A stretch of DNA of 64,000 bases from Alphaproteobacteria bacterium. Its GTDB lineage: Bacteria; Pseudomonadota; Alphaproteobacteria; Micropepsales; Micropepsaceae. The first letter of the stretch is position 1, and each line of letters starts with the position of its first letter. Under the pieces are notes generated by a model. That model worked only from the letters and a program-made list of their open reading frames with translations. It did not search any database and was not told the origin of the DNA. The position numbers were made by a program, and so were the translations under genes. The stretch is from contig CANJBZ010000019.1 of the NCBI GenBank assembly GCA_947473475.1, positions 19,541-83,540 on the forward strand, given 5' to 3'. This document shows positions 17,944 through 27,460 of the stretch, in pieces.

Positions 17944-18366
17944 ATGGCCGTCGAACGCACGCTTTCCATCATTAAGCCGGATGCAACCCGGCGCAATCTG
18001 ACCGGCGCCATCGTCGACCGGTTTGAGAAGGCTGGCTTGCGCGTTGTGGCCCAGCGCCGCATCCGCCTCAGCAAGGACCAGGCCGAAGCGTTCTACGGCG
18101 TCCATAGAGAGCGGCCGTTCTACAACGGTTTGGTCGCGTTCATGACCTCCGGCCCTGTGGTCGTGCAGGTGCTGGAAGGTGAAGGCGCCATTGCCAAGAA
18201 CCGCGAAGTGATGGGCGCAACCAATCCCGCCAATGCGGCGGCCGGCACGATCCGCAAGGATTTCGCCGAGAACATCGAAGCCAATTCCGTGCACGGTTCG
18301 GATGCGCCGGAAACAGCGGCCAACGAAATCAGCTTCTTCTTCAGCGGTCTCGAAATCGTCGGCTAA
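17944..18366 (+). CDS. ndk: Nucleoside diphosphate kinase
   Basis: Transfers gamma-phosphate among nucleoside di- and triphosphates through a phosphohistidine. The 140-aa protein is complete: [15 protein letters not shown] at the start, the [13 protein letters not shown] block, [17 protein letters not shown], and the active-site histidine in [10 protein letters not shown] near residue 118. AGGAG (17931-17935) precedes the ATG by eight bases. It diverges from the decarboxylase-like gene and converges on purN, so it is probably a single-gene transcript with its promoter in 17823-17943. Confidence 0.97.
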   Translation: MAVERTLSIIKPDATRRNLTGAIVDRFEKAGLRVVAQRRIRLSKDQAEAFYGVHRERPFYNGLVAFMTSGPVVVQVLEGEGAIAKNREVMGATNPANAAAGTIRKDFAENIEANSVHGSDAPETAANEISFFFSGLEIVG

Positions 18367-18374
18367 GCGGCAAG

Positions 18375-19028
18375 CTACAGCGGCGGGCTGAGCAGCACGC
18401 CGTCTGTATCCGCGACGTCATTGAAAACGACGCGGCCACTGTAAAGCTGCGCGCGGCCTTCGGCGATCAGGCGCACAGCGAACGGATAGAGCTTGTGCTC
18501 TTGCTCCAGCACGCGCGCGGCAAGGGTGTCGGGCGTGTCATGGGCATGCACCGGCACGGCGGCTTGCGCGATGACGGGCCCGGCATCCAATTCGGGAGTG
18601 ACGTAGTGCACCGTGCAGCCGGAAATCCGCACACCGGCGGCAAGCGCTTGCTCGTGAACGTCCGTCCCTCGGAATGCCGGTAGCAGTGACGGGTGGATGT
18701 TGATCATCCTGTCCTGCCATTTGCGCACGAAGCCGTTGCTCAAGATGCGCATGAAGCCTGCAAGGCAAAGCAGGTCCACGCCTGCCTCGTGAAGGCGCGC
18801 ATCGATGGCATTGTCGAACTCTTCGCGCGATCCGAAATCGCCATGCGGAAGCACGGCGGTAGGAATGTTGGCCGCTCGCGCGAAATCCAGTCCGCCGGCC
18901 TTGGCGGTGTTGGAAAGCACCAGCACGATTTCGGCGGGGTAATCCGACGCCGTAGCGGCGTCGATAAGCGATTTCAAATTGCTGCCCCGCCCGGAAATGA
19001 GCACGGCAATCTTCATTTTGGCCGCCAT
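18375..19028 (-). CDS. purN: Phosphoribosylglycinamide formyltransferase
   Basis: Third step of purine synthesis: transfers formyl from 10-formyl-THF to GAR. The 217-aa protein has the N-terminal ISGRGSNLKSLI, the catalytic segment FMRILS...MINIHPSLLPAFRG (Asn and His of the active site) and TVHYVTPELDAGPVIAQ with the catalytic Asp. ATG 19028 is preceded by AGG at six bases; an internal ATG at 19016 gives the common MKIAVLIS start. It lies 18 bases after purM, the usual purMN operon. Confidence 0.95.
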   Translation of the reverse strand: MAAKMKIAVLISGRGSNLKSLIDAATASDYPAEIVLVLSNTAKAGGLDFARAANIPTAVLPHGDFGSREEFDNAIDARLHEAGVDLLCLAGFMRILSNGFVRKWQDRMINIHPSLLPAFRGTDVHEQALAAGVRISGCTVHYVTPELDAGPVIAQAAVPVHAHDTPDTLAARVLEQEHKLYPFAVRLIAEGRAQLYSGRVVFNDVADTDGVLLSPPL

Positions 19029-19046
19029 TGCCGACCTGCTCCGGGA

Positions 19047-20111
19047 TTATGTGAGGCTGTTACGATAGCGAACTTGCGATTCCGCGCCATCGCCAGAAAC
19101 GAGCGAGCCGATGACGAAGGCTTGCTCGCCGCTCTCGTTGAAGGCGGCGATGACGTCCGCCGCACGCGCCGGTTCGGCAACGGCAATCAATCCGATCCCG
19201 CAATTGAAGGTTTGCAGCATTTCGGCGTCCGGCAGGGCCGCTTCCTGTGCCAGCCAGCGGAACACGGGCGGTAACGGCCATGACGCCAGATCGACGTCGG
19301 CATCCAATCCGGCGGGCAGAACGCGCGGCAGATTGCCGGTGATGCCGCTGCCGGTGATGTGGGCAAATCCCTTCACGCCGCCGCGTGCTATCGCAGCAAG
19401 GCCGCTCTTTACGTAGAGGCGAGTCGGCGTCAGCAGCGCATCACCCAATGTCATCCCGGCCGCGAACGGCGCAGGCGCGCTGAGAGCCAAGCCCGTCCGC
19501 GCCACGACTTTGCGCACCAGCGAATAACCGTTGGAATGCACGCCCGATGAGGCAACACCGATCAGCACATCGCCTGCCTGCATAGTTTCCAATTTGGGCA
19601 GCACGTTCCCGCGTTCGACAGCGCCGACGGTGAAACCCGCAAGGTCGAAATCACCCTTGGCATAGAGGCCCGGCATTTCCGCCGTCTCGCCGCCGATCAA
19701 AGCGCAGCCGGACTCTTTGCAGGCCCGCGCAATGCCTTCGACCACGGTGGCCGCTGCCGCCACATCGAGCGCGCCGGTCGCGTAATAGTCGAGGAAGAAC
19801 AGCGGCTCGGCGCCTTGCACGACAATGTCGTTGACGCACATCGCGACAAGGTCTTGCCCGATGGTGTCATAGCGTTTGCAGTCGATGGCGAGTTTGAGCT
19901 TTGTGCCGACGCCGTCGGTGGAGGCGACCAGCAGCGGGTCCTTAAACCCGGCGGCCTTCAAATCGAACAAGCCGCCGAACCCGCCCAAGGCGGCATCCGC
20001 GCCACGGCGCGCTGTGGCTTTGGCGGCAGGGGCGATGCGGTCGACCAGGGCGTCGCCAGCGTCGATGTCCACGCCCGCGTCTTTATAGGTGATGGAATCG
20101 CGGCCGGTCAT
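19047..20111 (-). CDS. purM: Phosphoribosylformylglycinamidine cyclo-ligase
   Basis: AIR synthetase, the fifth step of purine synthesis; ATP-dependent ring closure of FGAM. The 354-aa protein begins ITYKDAGVDIDAGDALV and has the ADAALGGFGGLFD block, ASTDGVGTKLKLA, CVNDIVVQGAEPLFFLDY and GGETAEMPGLY. I chose ATG at 20111 (MTGRDSITYKDAG), which matches the family start; a longer frame to 20192 reads into the upstream palindrome. Operon with purN. Confidence 0.96.
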   Translation of the reverse strand: MTGRDSITYKDAGVDIDAGDALVDRIAPAAKATARRGADAALGGFGGLFDLKAAGFKDPLLVASTDGVGTKLKLAIDCKRYDTIGQDLVAMCVNDIVVQGAEPLFFLDYYATGALDVAAAATVVEGIARACKESGCALIGGETAEMPGLYAKGDFDLAGFTVGAVERGNVLPKLETMQAGDVLIGVASSGVHSNGYSLVRKVVARTGLALSAPAPFAAGMTLGDALLTPTRLYVKSGLAAIARGGVKGFAHITGSGITGNLPRVLPAGLDADVDLASWPLPPVFRWLAQEAALPDAEMLQTFNCGIGLIAVAEPARAADVIAAFNESGEQAFVIGSLVSGDGAESQVRYRNSLT

Positions 20112-20157
20112 AGAACTCTGGGGCGGGAATGCAGATGTTGCTGTAGTAGCCGCCCGG

Positions 20158-20173
20158 CGCCCTTGCAAGGGCG
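20158..20173. repeat. Perfect 16-bp palindrome upstream of purM
   Basis: CGCCCTTGCAAGGGCG is perfectly self-complementary. It lies 46 bases upstream of the purM start and 38 bases after the stop of the Spy-like gene, both on the minus strand. It could be a repressor site for purM or part of a terminator for the upstream gene; no T-run follows on the minus strand. The sequence does not match the classical PurR operator as I know it. Confidence 0.35.
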
Positions 20174-20211
20174 GATGCGCCGCTGTCCACACAGCAGCGC
20201 ACCCTCAGCGT

Positions 20212-20835
20212 TCAGCGGTAATCGCGGTCCCGGCGGTCGTCGAAACGGGGGCGATCGAAATCCCGTCCGTCCCGGTCTCCATCGCGATCCCGATCGAATC
20301 CCGGCCCGCGGCCGCGGCCGAAGCCACCCCGTCCGCGCCCATCGGCTTGGAACATCAGCCGGTCGGCCGTGCGCTTTTGCTCCTCGCTGAAGGACGCATA
20401 GAGCGGCCGCATGACGCTCACGATTCGGTCCATGCGCTCTTTTCGCATGGTCAACCGGCGCTCACGCTGTTCCAACCGGTCGATGACGCTTGGCGAACCG
20501 CGGCGGGCGTCAAAATCGCGCCGGTCCCGGGCGTCTTGCACTTCGTCACGCAAGACGTTGACGAGAGTGCCCCATTGGCGCTCCTGCGCGGGGGTGATCC
20601 GCAACCTTTCGTGAAGGAAGGCGAGCCGCTGATCCAGGCGTCCTTCGGGGTCGCGTGCCTCCCGGCCGTCGCGCCGGTCATATTGGCCGCTGCCCTGGAC
20701 GCGGTCCTGTTGCTGGTTTTGCAGATTGGGCAATGGCCGTGGCTGGGCCGAGCCTGCCTGGAGGCCAGCTGTCATGACGAGCCCCATGGCGATTCCCGCT
20801 GCGGCAAGGCCGCGCCGTGCTGTCAGGCGAAACAT
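20212..20835 (-). CDS. Spy/CpxP-like (LTXXQ) periplasmic protein with Arg/Asp-rich tail
   Basis: A 207-aa exported protein. ATG 20835 has AAGGAG nine bases upstream, and the first 30 residues form a signal peptide (GLAAAGIAMGLVMTAGLQAGSAQ). The middle is charged and helical, with two LTXXQ-like motifs, LRITPAQERQW and FSEEQKRTADRL, typical of the Spy/CpxP chaperone family. The last 45 residues are low-complexity: GRGRGGFGRGRGPGF, then repeated DRDRDGDRDGRD units. It stands between purM and the divergent DUF2066 gene. A periplasmic chaperone or metal-sensor role is inferred from the fold only. Confidence 0.7.
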   Translation of the reverse strand: MFRLTARRGLAAAGIAMGLVMTAGLQAGSAQPRPLPNLQNQQQDRVQGSGQYDRRDGREARDPEGRLDQRLAFLHERLRITPAQERQWGTLVNVLRDEVQDARDRRDFDARRGSPSVIDRLEQRERRLTMRKERMDRIVSVMRPLYASFSEEQKRTADRLMFQADGRGRGGFGRGRGPGFDRDRDGDRDGRDFDRPRFDDRRDRDYR

Positions 20836-21086
20836 GGTTGTAAGCTCCTTATGGGCAATCGGCGCCGTTGGACGCCAAAGCCCCTCCGCCCGGGAATGTA
20901 GAAACCGCAAGCTGTACCCGGCATGAACAGGGGAAGGCGGTGAGCGCCCGCCCCGCAGCGGCTATAATTCGGGCGCAATTTAAGCCGAAAGTGATAGGAG
21001 AGGAGGATGGGGCATCTGCGTTACTTGGTCGTGACTTTCGCCCCTGCGCGCCAGTCCGTATAATTTGCCTCTCTTTGAGGACCCCC

Positions 21087-22142
21087 ATGCTTCGCCTCTC
21101 ACTCCTTGCCTTCGTTGTGGCCCTCGGCTTAGGGGTGGCGCCCGCTTATGCTGCGCCCGCGCCGGATCTTTTCACCATCACTGCGGTTAAGGTCGACGCA
21201 ACCGCGGAATCGGCGACGTCCGCCCGCGATAGCGCGATGGGACAAGGCCGCCCCGTTGCCTGGACACGCCTGTTCCGGCGGCTGGTCGCGCAAGCCAATT
21301 GGAGCAAGCAGCCGCAGCTCGACGAGAATACGCTGCTGCGGATGGTGCGCAGCTTTGAGGTGGCCGGTGAGCGCCGGAGTACGACGCGTTACCTCGCGGA
21401 CGTGACGTACCACTTCAATCCGGCGGCGGTGCGTGGGGCACTTCGGCAGGCGGGCGTTCCTTACACCGAGGCGCGGGCGCGCCCGGCTTTGGTCATCCCT
21501 GTGATTACGGGCAAGGGTGTGGACCTGATGGGGGCCTGGGCGGCTGCCTGGAAAGACCCCGCCATGCAGCAGGGGCTGGTGCCCTTTGTCTTGCCGGCGG
21601 GCCAACCCGAAGATTCCGAGGTGCTCTCCCGCGCCGATGTCGCACAAGCCGATTGGGCCGCGCTTGCGCCCATGGCGCGGCGGTACAACGCGGCGGAGGT
21701 TATCCTCGCCGTGTCGAGCGAAGACGCCAAGACGGTGCAGATGGTGGAAATCTCGGCCACCCAGCGGGCCGCTTCGTCTTTTGCCTTTGCCAATTCCACC
21801 TTCCCGGCGGACGCCGAGGCGGTTGCTGAAAAAGTCTACGAGACCTGGAAGACACGCAGCGCCGTCAATTTCGCAGGCGCTCGTGCCCGCCTGACCGCGG
21901 ATGTGCAGTTCGACTCGCTGGATGACTGGGCCAAAATCCGCAAGCAGTTGGGCTCCGTGCGCGCGGTTTCCGACATGGACGTGCTTGGCCTGTCTCTGCA
22001 CGAAGCAGAGGTGGAGCTGAGCTATTTCGGCCGGCCCGAACAGTTGCGCGACGCACTGGCGCAGCAGGATTTGAGCCTGATCAATGCGCAGGGGCAATAC
22101 ACCCTGCAGCTTTCCGGCAAATCTGCTTTGAACGCGCCATGA
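21087..22142 (+). CDS. DUF2066 domain-containing exported protein
   Basis: A 351-aa protein with a clear signal peptide (LSLLAFVVALGLGVAPAYA). The mature N-terminus FTITAVKVDATAESATSARDSAM and the WTRLFRRL / LVRSFEV-type blocks match the DUF2066 family, widespread in alphaproteobacteria and of unknown function. GAGG lies six bases before ATG 21087. Its TGA overlaps the ATG of the CDP-alcohol transferase (ATGA). The following genes form the conserved row pgsA-like, hdaA, ppk, ppx, which suggests an envelope role, but nothing more specific can be claimed. Confidence 0.82.
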   Translation: MLRLSLLAFVVALGLGVAPAYAAPAPDLFTITAVKVDATAESATSARDSAMGQGRPVAWTRLFRRLVAQANWSKQPQLDENTLLRMVRSFEVAGERRSTTRYLADVTYHFNPAAVRGALRQAGVPYTEARARPALVIPVITGKGVDLMGAWAAAWKDPAMQQGLVPFVLPAGQPEDSEVLSRADVAQADWAALAPMARRYNAAEVILAVSSEDAKTVQMVEISATQRAASSFAFANSTFPADAEAVAEKVYETWKTRSAVNFAGARARLTADVQFDSLDDWAKIRKQLGSVRAVSDMDVLGLSLHEAEVELSYFGRPEQLRDALAQQDLSLINAQGQYTLQLSGKSALNAP

Positions 22143-22708
22143 CCACAGTTCTGCGCCACCTGCCCAATGTGATCACGACAATGCGGCTGGCTGCGGCACC
22201 CGTAACCGCGGGACTGCTGGCAGCGGGTCATTTCAACGCCGCGCTGGGACTGTTCGCCTTTGCGGGATTGTCCGATGCGGCGGATGGCTTTTTGGCGAAG
22301 CGTTTCAATTTCGGCAGCAAGCTCGGACGCATTCTGGACCCCGCCGCAGACAAGGCGCTGATGCTGGTTCTGTTCGTCACGCTGGCGGCGCTCGGCAATG
22401 TTCCGGTTTGGCTGGCGGCAACGGTCATCGCGCGCGACGTGGCGATCCTCGGCGGTCTGACCTTGGCGGTCGTATCGCGGGCGCCTATCCGGGTGCGGCC
22501 GCTGATCGTCGGCAAGCTCTGCACGGCGTTGCAGGTGCTCTATATCGGCTGGCATCTGGCGGCGCTGGCTTTTGAATTTCCAGCCGGCATATTAGAGCCC
22601 GGCGATGCCTATGCCGTCGCTGCCATAACGTGGCTGTCGGGCTTTGCCTATCTCGTGGTGCTCCTCAAAGCGGTGCGCGCGCGGGGCCGGAAAACAGCTT
22701 CGGTTTGA
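22139..22708 (+). CDS. CDP-alcohol phosphatidyltransferase family protein
   Basis: A 189-aa membrane protein with about five hydrophobic helices. The catalytic motif D-x2-DG-x2-AR-x8-G-x3-D-x3-D is present as SDAADGFLAKRFNFGSKLG followed by RILDPAADK, with Lys in place of the usual Arg. The family makes phosphatidylglycerophosphate (PgsA) or cardiolipin from CDP-diacylglycerol; the product here is not decided by the sequence. Start and stop are tightly packed: ATGA overlap with DUF2066 upstream and a one-base gap to hdaA. Confidence 0.83.
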   Translation: MTTVLRHLPNVITTMRLAAAPVTAGLLAAGHFNAALGLFAFAGLSDAADGFLAKRFNFGSKLGRILDPAADKALMLVLFVTLAALGNVPVWLAATVIARDVAILGGLTLAVVSRAPIRVRPLIVGKLCTALQVLYIGWHLAALAFEFPAGILEPGDAYAVAAITWLSGFAYLVVLLKAVRARGRKTASV

Positions 22709-22709
22709 T

Positions 22710-23387
22710 ATGGCCGATCAGCTTGTTTTGCCTTTCGGCGTTGAGCCTTCACACACACGCGAGACCTTCATAGCCGCGCCTTGCAATGAGGCGGCGCTTG
22801 CATTCGTAGAACGCTGGCCGGATTGGCCGCAGAAGCCGGTGGCTCTCTATGGGCCAGCGGGGGCCGGCAAGACGCATCTTGCGGCCATCTGGGCTGTGCA
22901 ATCGGGTGCGCGACGGGCGCCCGCCAGCCAACTTGCGCCTGCCTTGGCGGAGGATGGCATCACAGCCCTGGTGGTCGAGGACATGGATGACGAACCGCCC
23001 ACCTTCGCGCGCGATGCCGCGCTGATAAGCCTGTTCGATCGTCCTGGGGTTTGGCTGTTGCTGACGGGGCGTCAGGCGCCTGCCTTATGGCCGGTTGCGA
23101 TTCCCGACCTCGCCTCGCGGCTGGCAGCGTTGGTGGCGCTCCCGGTTTGGGCGCCGGACGACACGCTGCTGTCGGCCCTCGTGCGCAAACATTTCGCCGA
23201 TCGCCAGCTTGATGTTTCCGACGCGGTGACCTGGCGCATCGTAACGCATGTGGAGCGGACCCCGGCGGCCGTGGCGGCGTTCGTCGCCGGGGCGGACCGC
23301 AAGGCGCTGGCCCAGAAGCGGGCGATTACCGACCGGCTGATCGTCGAATATCTCGACTCCGGCCAAGGCCCAGACACCCGCTCCTGA
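22710..23387 (+). CDS. hdaA: HdaA/Hda: regulatory inactivation of DnaA ATPase
   Basis: A 225-aa AAA+ protein homologous to the ATPase region of DnaA but lacking its DNA-binding domain IV. With the loaded sliding clamp it promotes DnaA-ATP hydrolysis. The N-terminal clamp-binding peptide is MADQLVLPF, the Walker A motif is YGPAGAGKTHL, and VVEDMDD corresponds to Walker B. The C-terminal part carries the DLASRL sensor region. ATG 22710 lies one base after the preceding stop. The position before ppk is typical of alphaproteobacteria. Confidence 0.87.
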   Translation: MADQLVLPFGVEPSHTRETFIAAPCNEAALAFVERWPDWPQKPVALYGPAGAGKTHLAAIWAVQSGARRAPASQLAPALAEDGITALVVEDMDDEPPTFARDAALISLFDRPGVWLLLTGRQAPALWPVAIPDLASRLAALVALPVWAPDDTLLSALVRKHFADRQLDVSDAVTWRIVTHVERTPAAVAAFVAGADRKALAQKRAITDRLIVEYLDSGQGPDTRS

Positions 23388-23494
23388 GGGCTTCGCACAA
23401 TTTTCACCAAAGAAAGCCATGGTGAGCGGCTTGCCCGCAGCCATGACACGGCCCGAATAAGCTATTACACTCAATGCCCAAGGTGGAATTTGCG

Positions 23495-25735
23495 ATGAAC
23501 AAAGCTACGCTCAGGGACGTTGGCGCCAGCGGTATCATGCCGGCCGCGCCGGAGGCCGCACTGGATGTCCCGGCGGTTGACCGCGTTTCGGGCGGCACTC
23601 TGATCCCGAACATCTCAGGGGAATCGCCCGCCCGCTTCATCAACCGCGAGCTCTCCTGGCTTGCGTTTAACCGCCGGGTTCTGGAGGAAGCGCAGAATCC
23701 GCGCCATCCGCTGCTGGAGCGTTTGCGCTTTCTATCGATCTCGGCTTCCAACCTCGACGAATTCTACATGGTACGCGTGGCCGGCTTGAAAGGCATGGTC
23801 AATGCCGGCGTCGCCAACCTCTCCGACGATGGGCTCACGCCCGCCCAGCAGCTTTCGCGCGTGGATCAGTTGGCCGGGGTTTTGATCCTGGACCAGCAGA
23901 AGACATGGCGTGAACTCCGGGTGGCGTTGGCCAGTGCGGGCATTGTGGTGGTCGAGCCCGGCCAGTTGTCGCCGGAGGACCGGGTTTGGCTGGACGGCGA
24001 ATTTACGCAGCAGATGTTTCCCATTCTGACACCGCTGGCGATCGATCCGGCGCACCCGTTTCCGTTTATCCCGAATTTGGGTTTCGTTATGGCGCTCCGC
24101 TTGACGCGCCGTATCGACGCCAAGATCGTCACCGCGCTGTTGCCGATCCCCTCGCAGTTGCAACGGTTCGTGCGTCTGCCCGACCGTAAGGGCAAAGCGC
24201 GTTTCATTACGCTGGAAAATCTTATCGGCCTGTATCTCGACCAATTGTTTCCGGGACACACGGTGGCGGCATCGGGCGTCTTCCGCATCCTGCGCGACAG
24301 CGACATCGAGGTCGCGGAAGAAGCCGAAGATTTGGTCCGTCTTTACGAGACAATGCTGAAGCGCCGCCGCCGCGGTTCGGTGATCCGGCTCAAATGCAGC
24401 GTCAGCATGCCCCCCGATCTCCGCCTCTTCATCGCCGACCATCTTAACATGGGGCTGCGCGAGCCCTTCGTCGTCGATGGCATTTTGGGACTCGATCAAA
24501 CCAAAGAACTGATTCTCGACGAGCGGCCCGATTTGCAGTTCGAGCCGTTTGCATCGCGCTTTCCCGAACGCATTCGCGATCATGGCGGCGACTGCTTTGC
24601 GGCCATTAAAGCCAAGGATCTGATCGTCCATCATCCCTTCGAAAGCTTCGATGTCGTGGTGCAATTTCTGCGTCAGGCCGCGCAGGACCCCGATGTGGTC
24701 GCCATCAAGCAGACGCTGTACCGCACGAGCAAGGACAGCCCGATCGTGCGCGCGCTGATCGAAGCGGCGGAAGCAGGCAAATCGGTGACCGCGCTCGTGG
24801 AATTGAAGGCGCGCTTCGATGAAGCAGCCAACATCAAATGGGCGCGCGACTTAGAACGCGCCGGCGCGCAGGTCGTTTACGGCTTCATCGAGCTGAAGAC
24901 CCACGCCAAGGTGAGCCTGGTCGTGCGGCGCGAAAGCGGTGAGCTGCACACCTATGTGCATTTCGGCACCGGCAACTATCATCCGGTTACCGCCAAAATT
25001 TACACCGATCTGTCGCTGTTCTCGGCCAATCCGGCGCTGGGCCGCGACGCAGCCAAATTCTTCAATTACGTCACAGGTTATGCCGAGCCCGCGCAGCTCG
25101 AAAAAATCGCCATATCGCCGCTGACCATGTTCGAGCGTCTGATCGAAGGTATCGAAGGCGAGATCGAACATGCGCGGGCAGGGCGCCCCGCCGCCATCTG
25201 GGCCAAGCTGAACGCGCTTGTGGATGCGCGCATCATCGATGCGCTCTACCGGGCCAGTCAGGCCGGTGTGCAGATCGATCTGGTGGTCCGCGGTATTTGC
25301 TGTCTGCGCCCCGGTGTGCCCGGTCTGTCCGATAATATCCGTGTAAAGAGCATTGTCGGACGGTTCCTGGAGCATTCGCGTGTCGTCTGCTTCGGCGCCG
25401 GTAACGGACTGCCGTCGGCCAAGGCGAAAGTTTACATAACGTCCGCGGACTGGATGACACGAAACCTCGATCGCCGCGTCGAAGCGATGGTGCCAGTGGA
25501 TAATCCAACGGTGCATCAGCAGGTTCTCTCCCAGATCATGGTCGCCGACCTGAAAGACCTGGCGCAAAGCTGGTTCTTGCGCTCCGACGGCTCCTACGTG
25601 CGTCATCCAGGCTTCGACCGCTCCGATGCGTTTTCTGCACACACGTATTTCATGACCAACCCATCGCTTTCAGGTCGCGGGCGCGCGTTAAAGGTCGATA
25701 CTCCACCCAATGTTACGACCGCGATTCGCGGCTGA
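23495..25735 (+). CDS. ppk1: Polyphosphate kinase 1
   Basis: Reversible synthesis of inorganic polyphosphate from ATP through a phosphohistidine. The 746-aa protein shows the N-domain start [20 protein letters not shown] and [17 protein letters not shown]. The active-site histidine block is [20 protein letters not shown], and the C-terminal [14 protein letters not shown] motif is present. I chose ATG 23495, preceded by AAGGTGG at eight bases; an in-frame ATG at 23474 lacks a site. It is followed 17 bases later by ppx, the antagonistic enzyme. Confidence 0.95.
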   Translation: MNKATLRDVGASGIMPAAPEAALDVPAVDRVSGGTLIPNISGESPARFINRELSWLAFNRRVLEEAQNPRHPLLERLRFLSISASNLDEFYMVRVAGLKGMVNAGVANLSDDGLTPAQQLSRVDQLAGVLILDQQKTWRELRVALASAGIVVVEPGQLSPEDRVWLDGEFTQQMFPILTPLAIDPAHPFPFIPNLGFVMALRLTRRIDAKIVTALLPIPSQLQRFVRLPDRKGKARFITLENLIGLYLDQLFPGHTVAASGVFRILRDSDIEVAEEAEDLVRLYETMLKRRRRGSVIRLKCSVSMPPDLRLFIADHLNMGLREPFVVDGILGLDQTKELILDERPDLQFEPFASRFPERIRDHGGDCFAAIKAKDLIVHHPFESFDVVVQFLRQAAQDPDVVAIKQTLYRTSKDSPIVRALIEAAEAGKSVTALVELKARFDEAANIKWARDLERAGAQVVYGFIELKTHAKVSLVVRRESGELHTYVHFGTGNYHPVTAKIYTDLSLFSANPALGRDAAKFFNYVTGYAEPAQLEKIAISPLTMFERLIEGIEGEIEHARAGRPAAIWAKLNALVDARIIDALYRASQAGVQIDLVVRGICCLRPGVPGLSDNIRVKSIVGRFLEHSRVVCFGAGNGLPSAKAKVYITSADWMTRNLDRRVEAMVPVDNPTVHQQVLSQIMVADLKDLAQSWFLRSDGSYVRHPGFDRSDAFSAHTYFMTNPSLSGRGRALKVDTPPNVTTAIRG

Positions 25736-25752
25736 CGTCCGAAGGAACACCG

Positions 25753-27267
25753 TTGAGTTTCGCCGATTTGCAGCCGCGTCCGAAATCGCGCAACGCGAGC
25801 CGATACCGGCCCGTCGCCGTGGTGGATATTGGTTCGAACTCCGTCCGTCTCGTCATCTATGAGGGGCCGTGGCGTCACGCCGCCGCTTTGCACAACGAGA
25901 AGTCGATCTGCGCCATCGGACGCAACATGGTGTCGACCGGGCGCTTGGACGAAGAGGGTATGCGGCTTGCCTTGGAGACCCTGGGCCGTTTTCGCGCCTT
26001 GTGCGACGGTCATCAGGTTACCGAGTTTGGCGCCGTCGCAACCTCTGCTGCGCGCGACGCCTCCAATGGCCGTGACTTCATCCAGAACGCGGAAAGGCTT
26101 CTTGGCCAGCCGGTTCGGATTTTGTCGGGCGAAGAGGAAGCCCGCATAGCCGCGGAGGGGACGCTGGCGGGAATTCCGGACGCCGATGGTTTGGTCGCGG
26201 ATTTGGGCGGCGGCAGTCTGGATATGGTCACCGTAAAAGACGGCAAAACGGGGATTGCGGCAACGCTTCCGTTCGGTCCGCTGCGCCTGATGGACATGTC
26301 AGCGGGAAATCTCAACAAGGCGCGCAACATTGTCGAGAAGGGGCTGGATCGGCTCGATTGGACGAAGCCGCTGAAGGGACGCGCCCTGTATGCGGTCGGC
26401 GGAATTTGGCGCGCTCTCGCGCATGTCGATATGGAAGAGCAGGATTATCCCCTGCGCGTGTTGCATCATTATGTGATGCCGGCGGGGCGGGCGATTAAAC
26501 TGTGCCGGGTGGTTGCCGGGCTGTCGCGCAAATCGCTTGAGAAAATGCGCTCGGTGCCCAAACGCCGCGCAGAGGCGCTTCCCTATGGCGCAGCCGTCAT
26601 GGAAGCCACGATTACCAGCCTCGGCCTGAAGGAAGTCGTCGTCTCGGCCTATGGCCTGCGCGAAGGCGTCTTTCAGCGCAAGCTTAGGCCCGATGAAGCG
26701 GCCAAGGACCCTCTCACGGCCTTCGCGCGCGACATGAACCAACGCCTGTCGCGCACGGCAGGACATGCCGGTGAATTGTTTCAGTGGATGGCGCCTCTCT
26801 TCCCCAAAGAGACGCCGCAGCAACGGCGTATTCGCGAAGCCATATGTCTGTTCTCCGACGTAGGCTGGCGGCGGCACCCTGACGATCGCGCCATGGGGGC
26901 TTTCATCCAGGTGCTGCGCGGCAATTACGGCGGCGCCGATCACCATGACCGCGCCCTGATGGCGGCGGCGATTTATCACCGTTATGTGGGCGATGAGGAT
27001 TTCCCGAAAGAGACGGGAATCGGCGGGCTTCTCGGGGCGGAAGGCGGAATAACAGCGCAGCAGATCGGCCTTGCCGCGCGGCTCGGATTCGGCATCTCCG
27101 GCGCATTGGAAGGCGAATTACCGGACACCAGTCTGTCTGTGACCCGCGAGACTATCGTCCTGATAACGCCCGACTCCAAAAGGACCTTGATCGCCGAAGG
27201 CGTGCAGAAGCGCCTGGACGAACTCGGCAAAGCGTTTGGACGCAAGGCCATGTCCGTTACCGCCTGA
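25753..27267 (+). CDS. ppx: Exopolyphosphatase / guanosine pentaphosphatase (Ppx/GppA)
   Basis: Hydrolyses terminal phosphate from polyphosphate, or pppGpp, and is paired with ppk. The 504-aa protein has the ASKHA-fold motifs VVDIGSNSVRLVIY, the catalytic GEEEARIAAEG segment and DLGGGSLDMV, with FGPLRLMD following. The C-terminal part, about 190 residues, resembles the HD-like domain of longer Ppx proteins. The start is TTG at 25753 with GAAGGA seven bases upstream. Ppx versus GppA preference cannot be settled here; the ppk neighbour favours Ppx. Confidence 0.92.
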   Translation: MSFADLQPRPKSRNASRYRPVAVVDIGSNSVRLVIYEGPWRHAAALHNEKSICAIGRNMVSTGRLDEEGMRLALETLGRFRALCDGHQVTEFGAVATSAARDASNGRDFIQNAERLLGQPVRILSGEEEARIAAEGTLAGIPDADGLVADLGGGSLDMVTVKDGKTGIAATLPFGPLRLMDMSAGNLNKARNIVEKGLDRLDWTKPLKGRALYAVGGIWRALAHVDMEEQDYPLRVLHHYVMPAGRAIKLCRVVAGLSRKSLEKMRSVPKRRAEALPYGAAVMEATITSLGLKEVVVSAYGLREGVFQRKLRPDEAAKDPLTAFARDMNQRLSRTAGHAGELFQWMAPLFPKETPQQRRIREAICLFSDVGWRRHPDDRAMGAFIQVLRGNYGGADHHDRALMAAAIYHRYVGDEDFPKETGIGGLLGAEGGITAQQIGLAARLGFGISGALEGELPDTSLSVTRETIVLITPDSKRTLIAEGVQKRLDELGKAFGRKAMSVTA

Positions 27268-27460
27268 ATATTGCCCTGCCGGCCAGTGCCTGCGCGATTA
27301 ATGCCGGGTGGCGGATTCCTTGCGGAGGCTCGCCATTCCCGCGTAACTAGCGGCGAGTCTCGTACAGCAAGGCCATCGTCTGAACCCGGGTTCTCACTCC
27401 TCCGACGCACCCTGTGATGGGCTGACGCTCCGCGGGCTCATCCGGCGATTCGGAAGCCGC

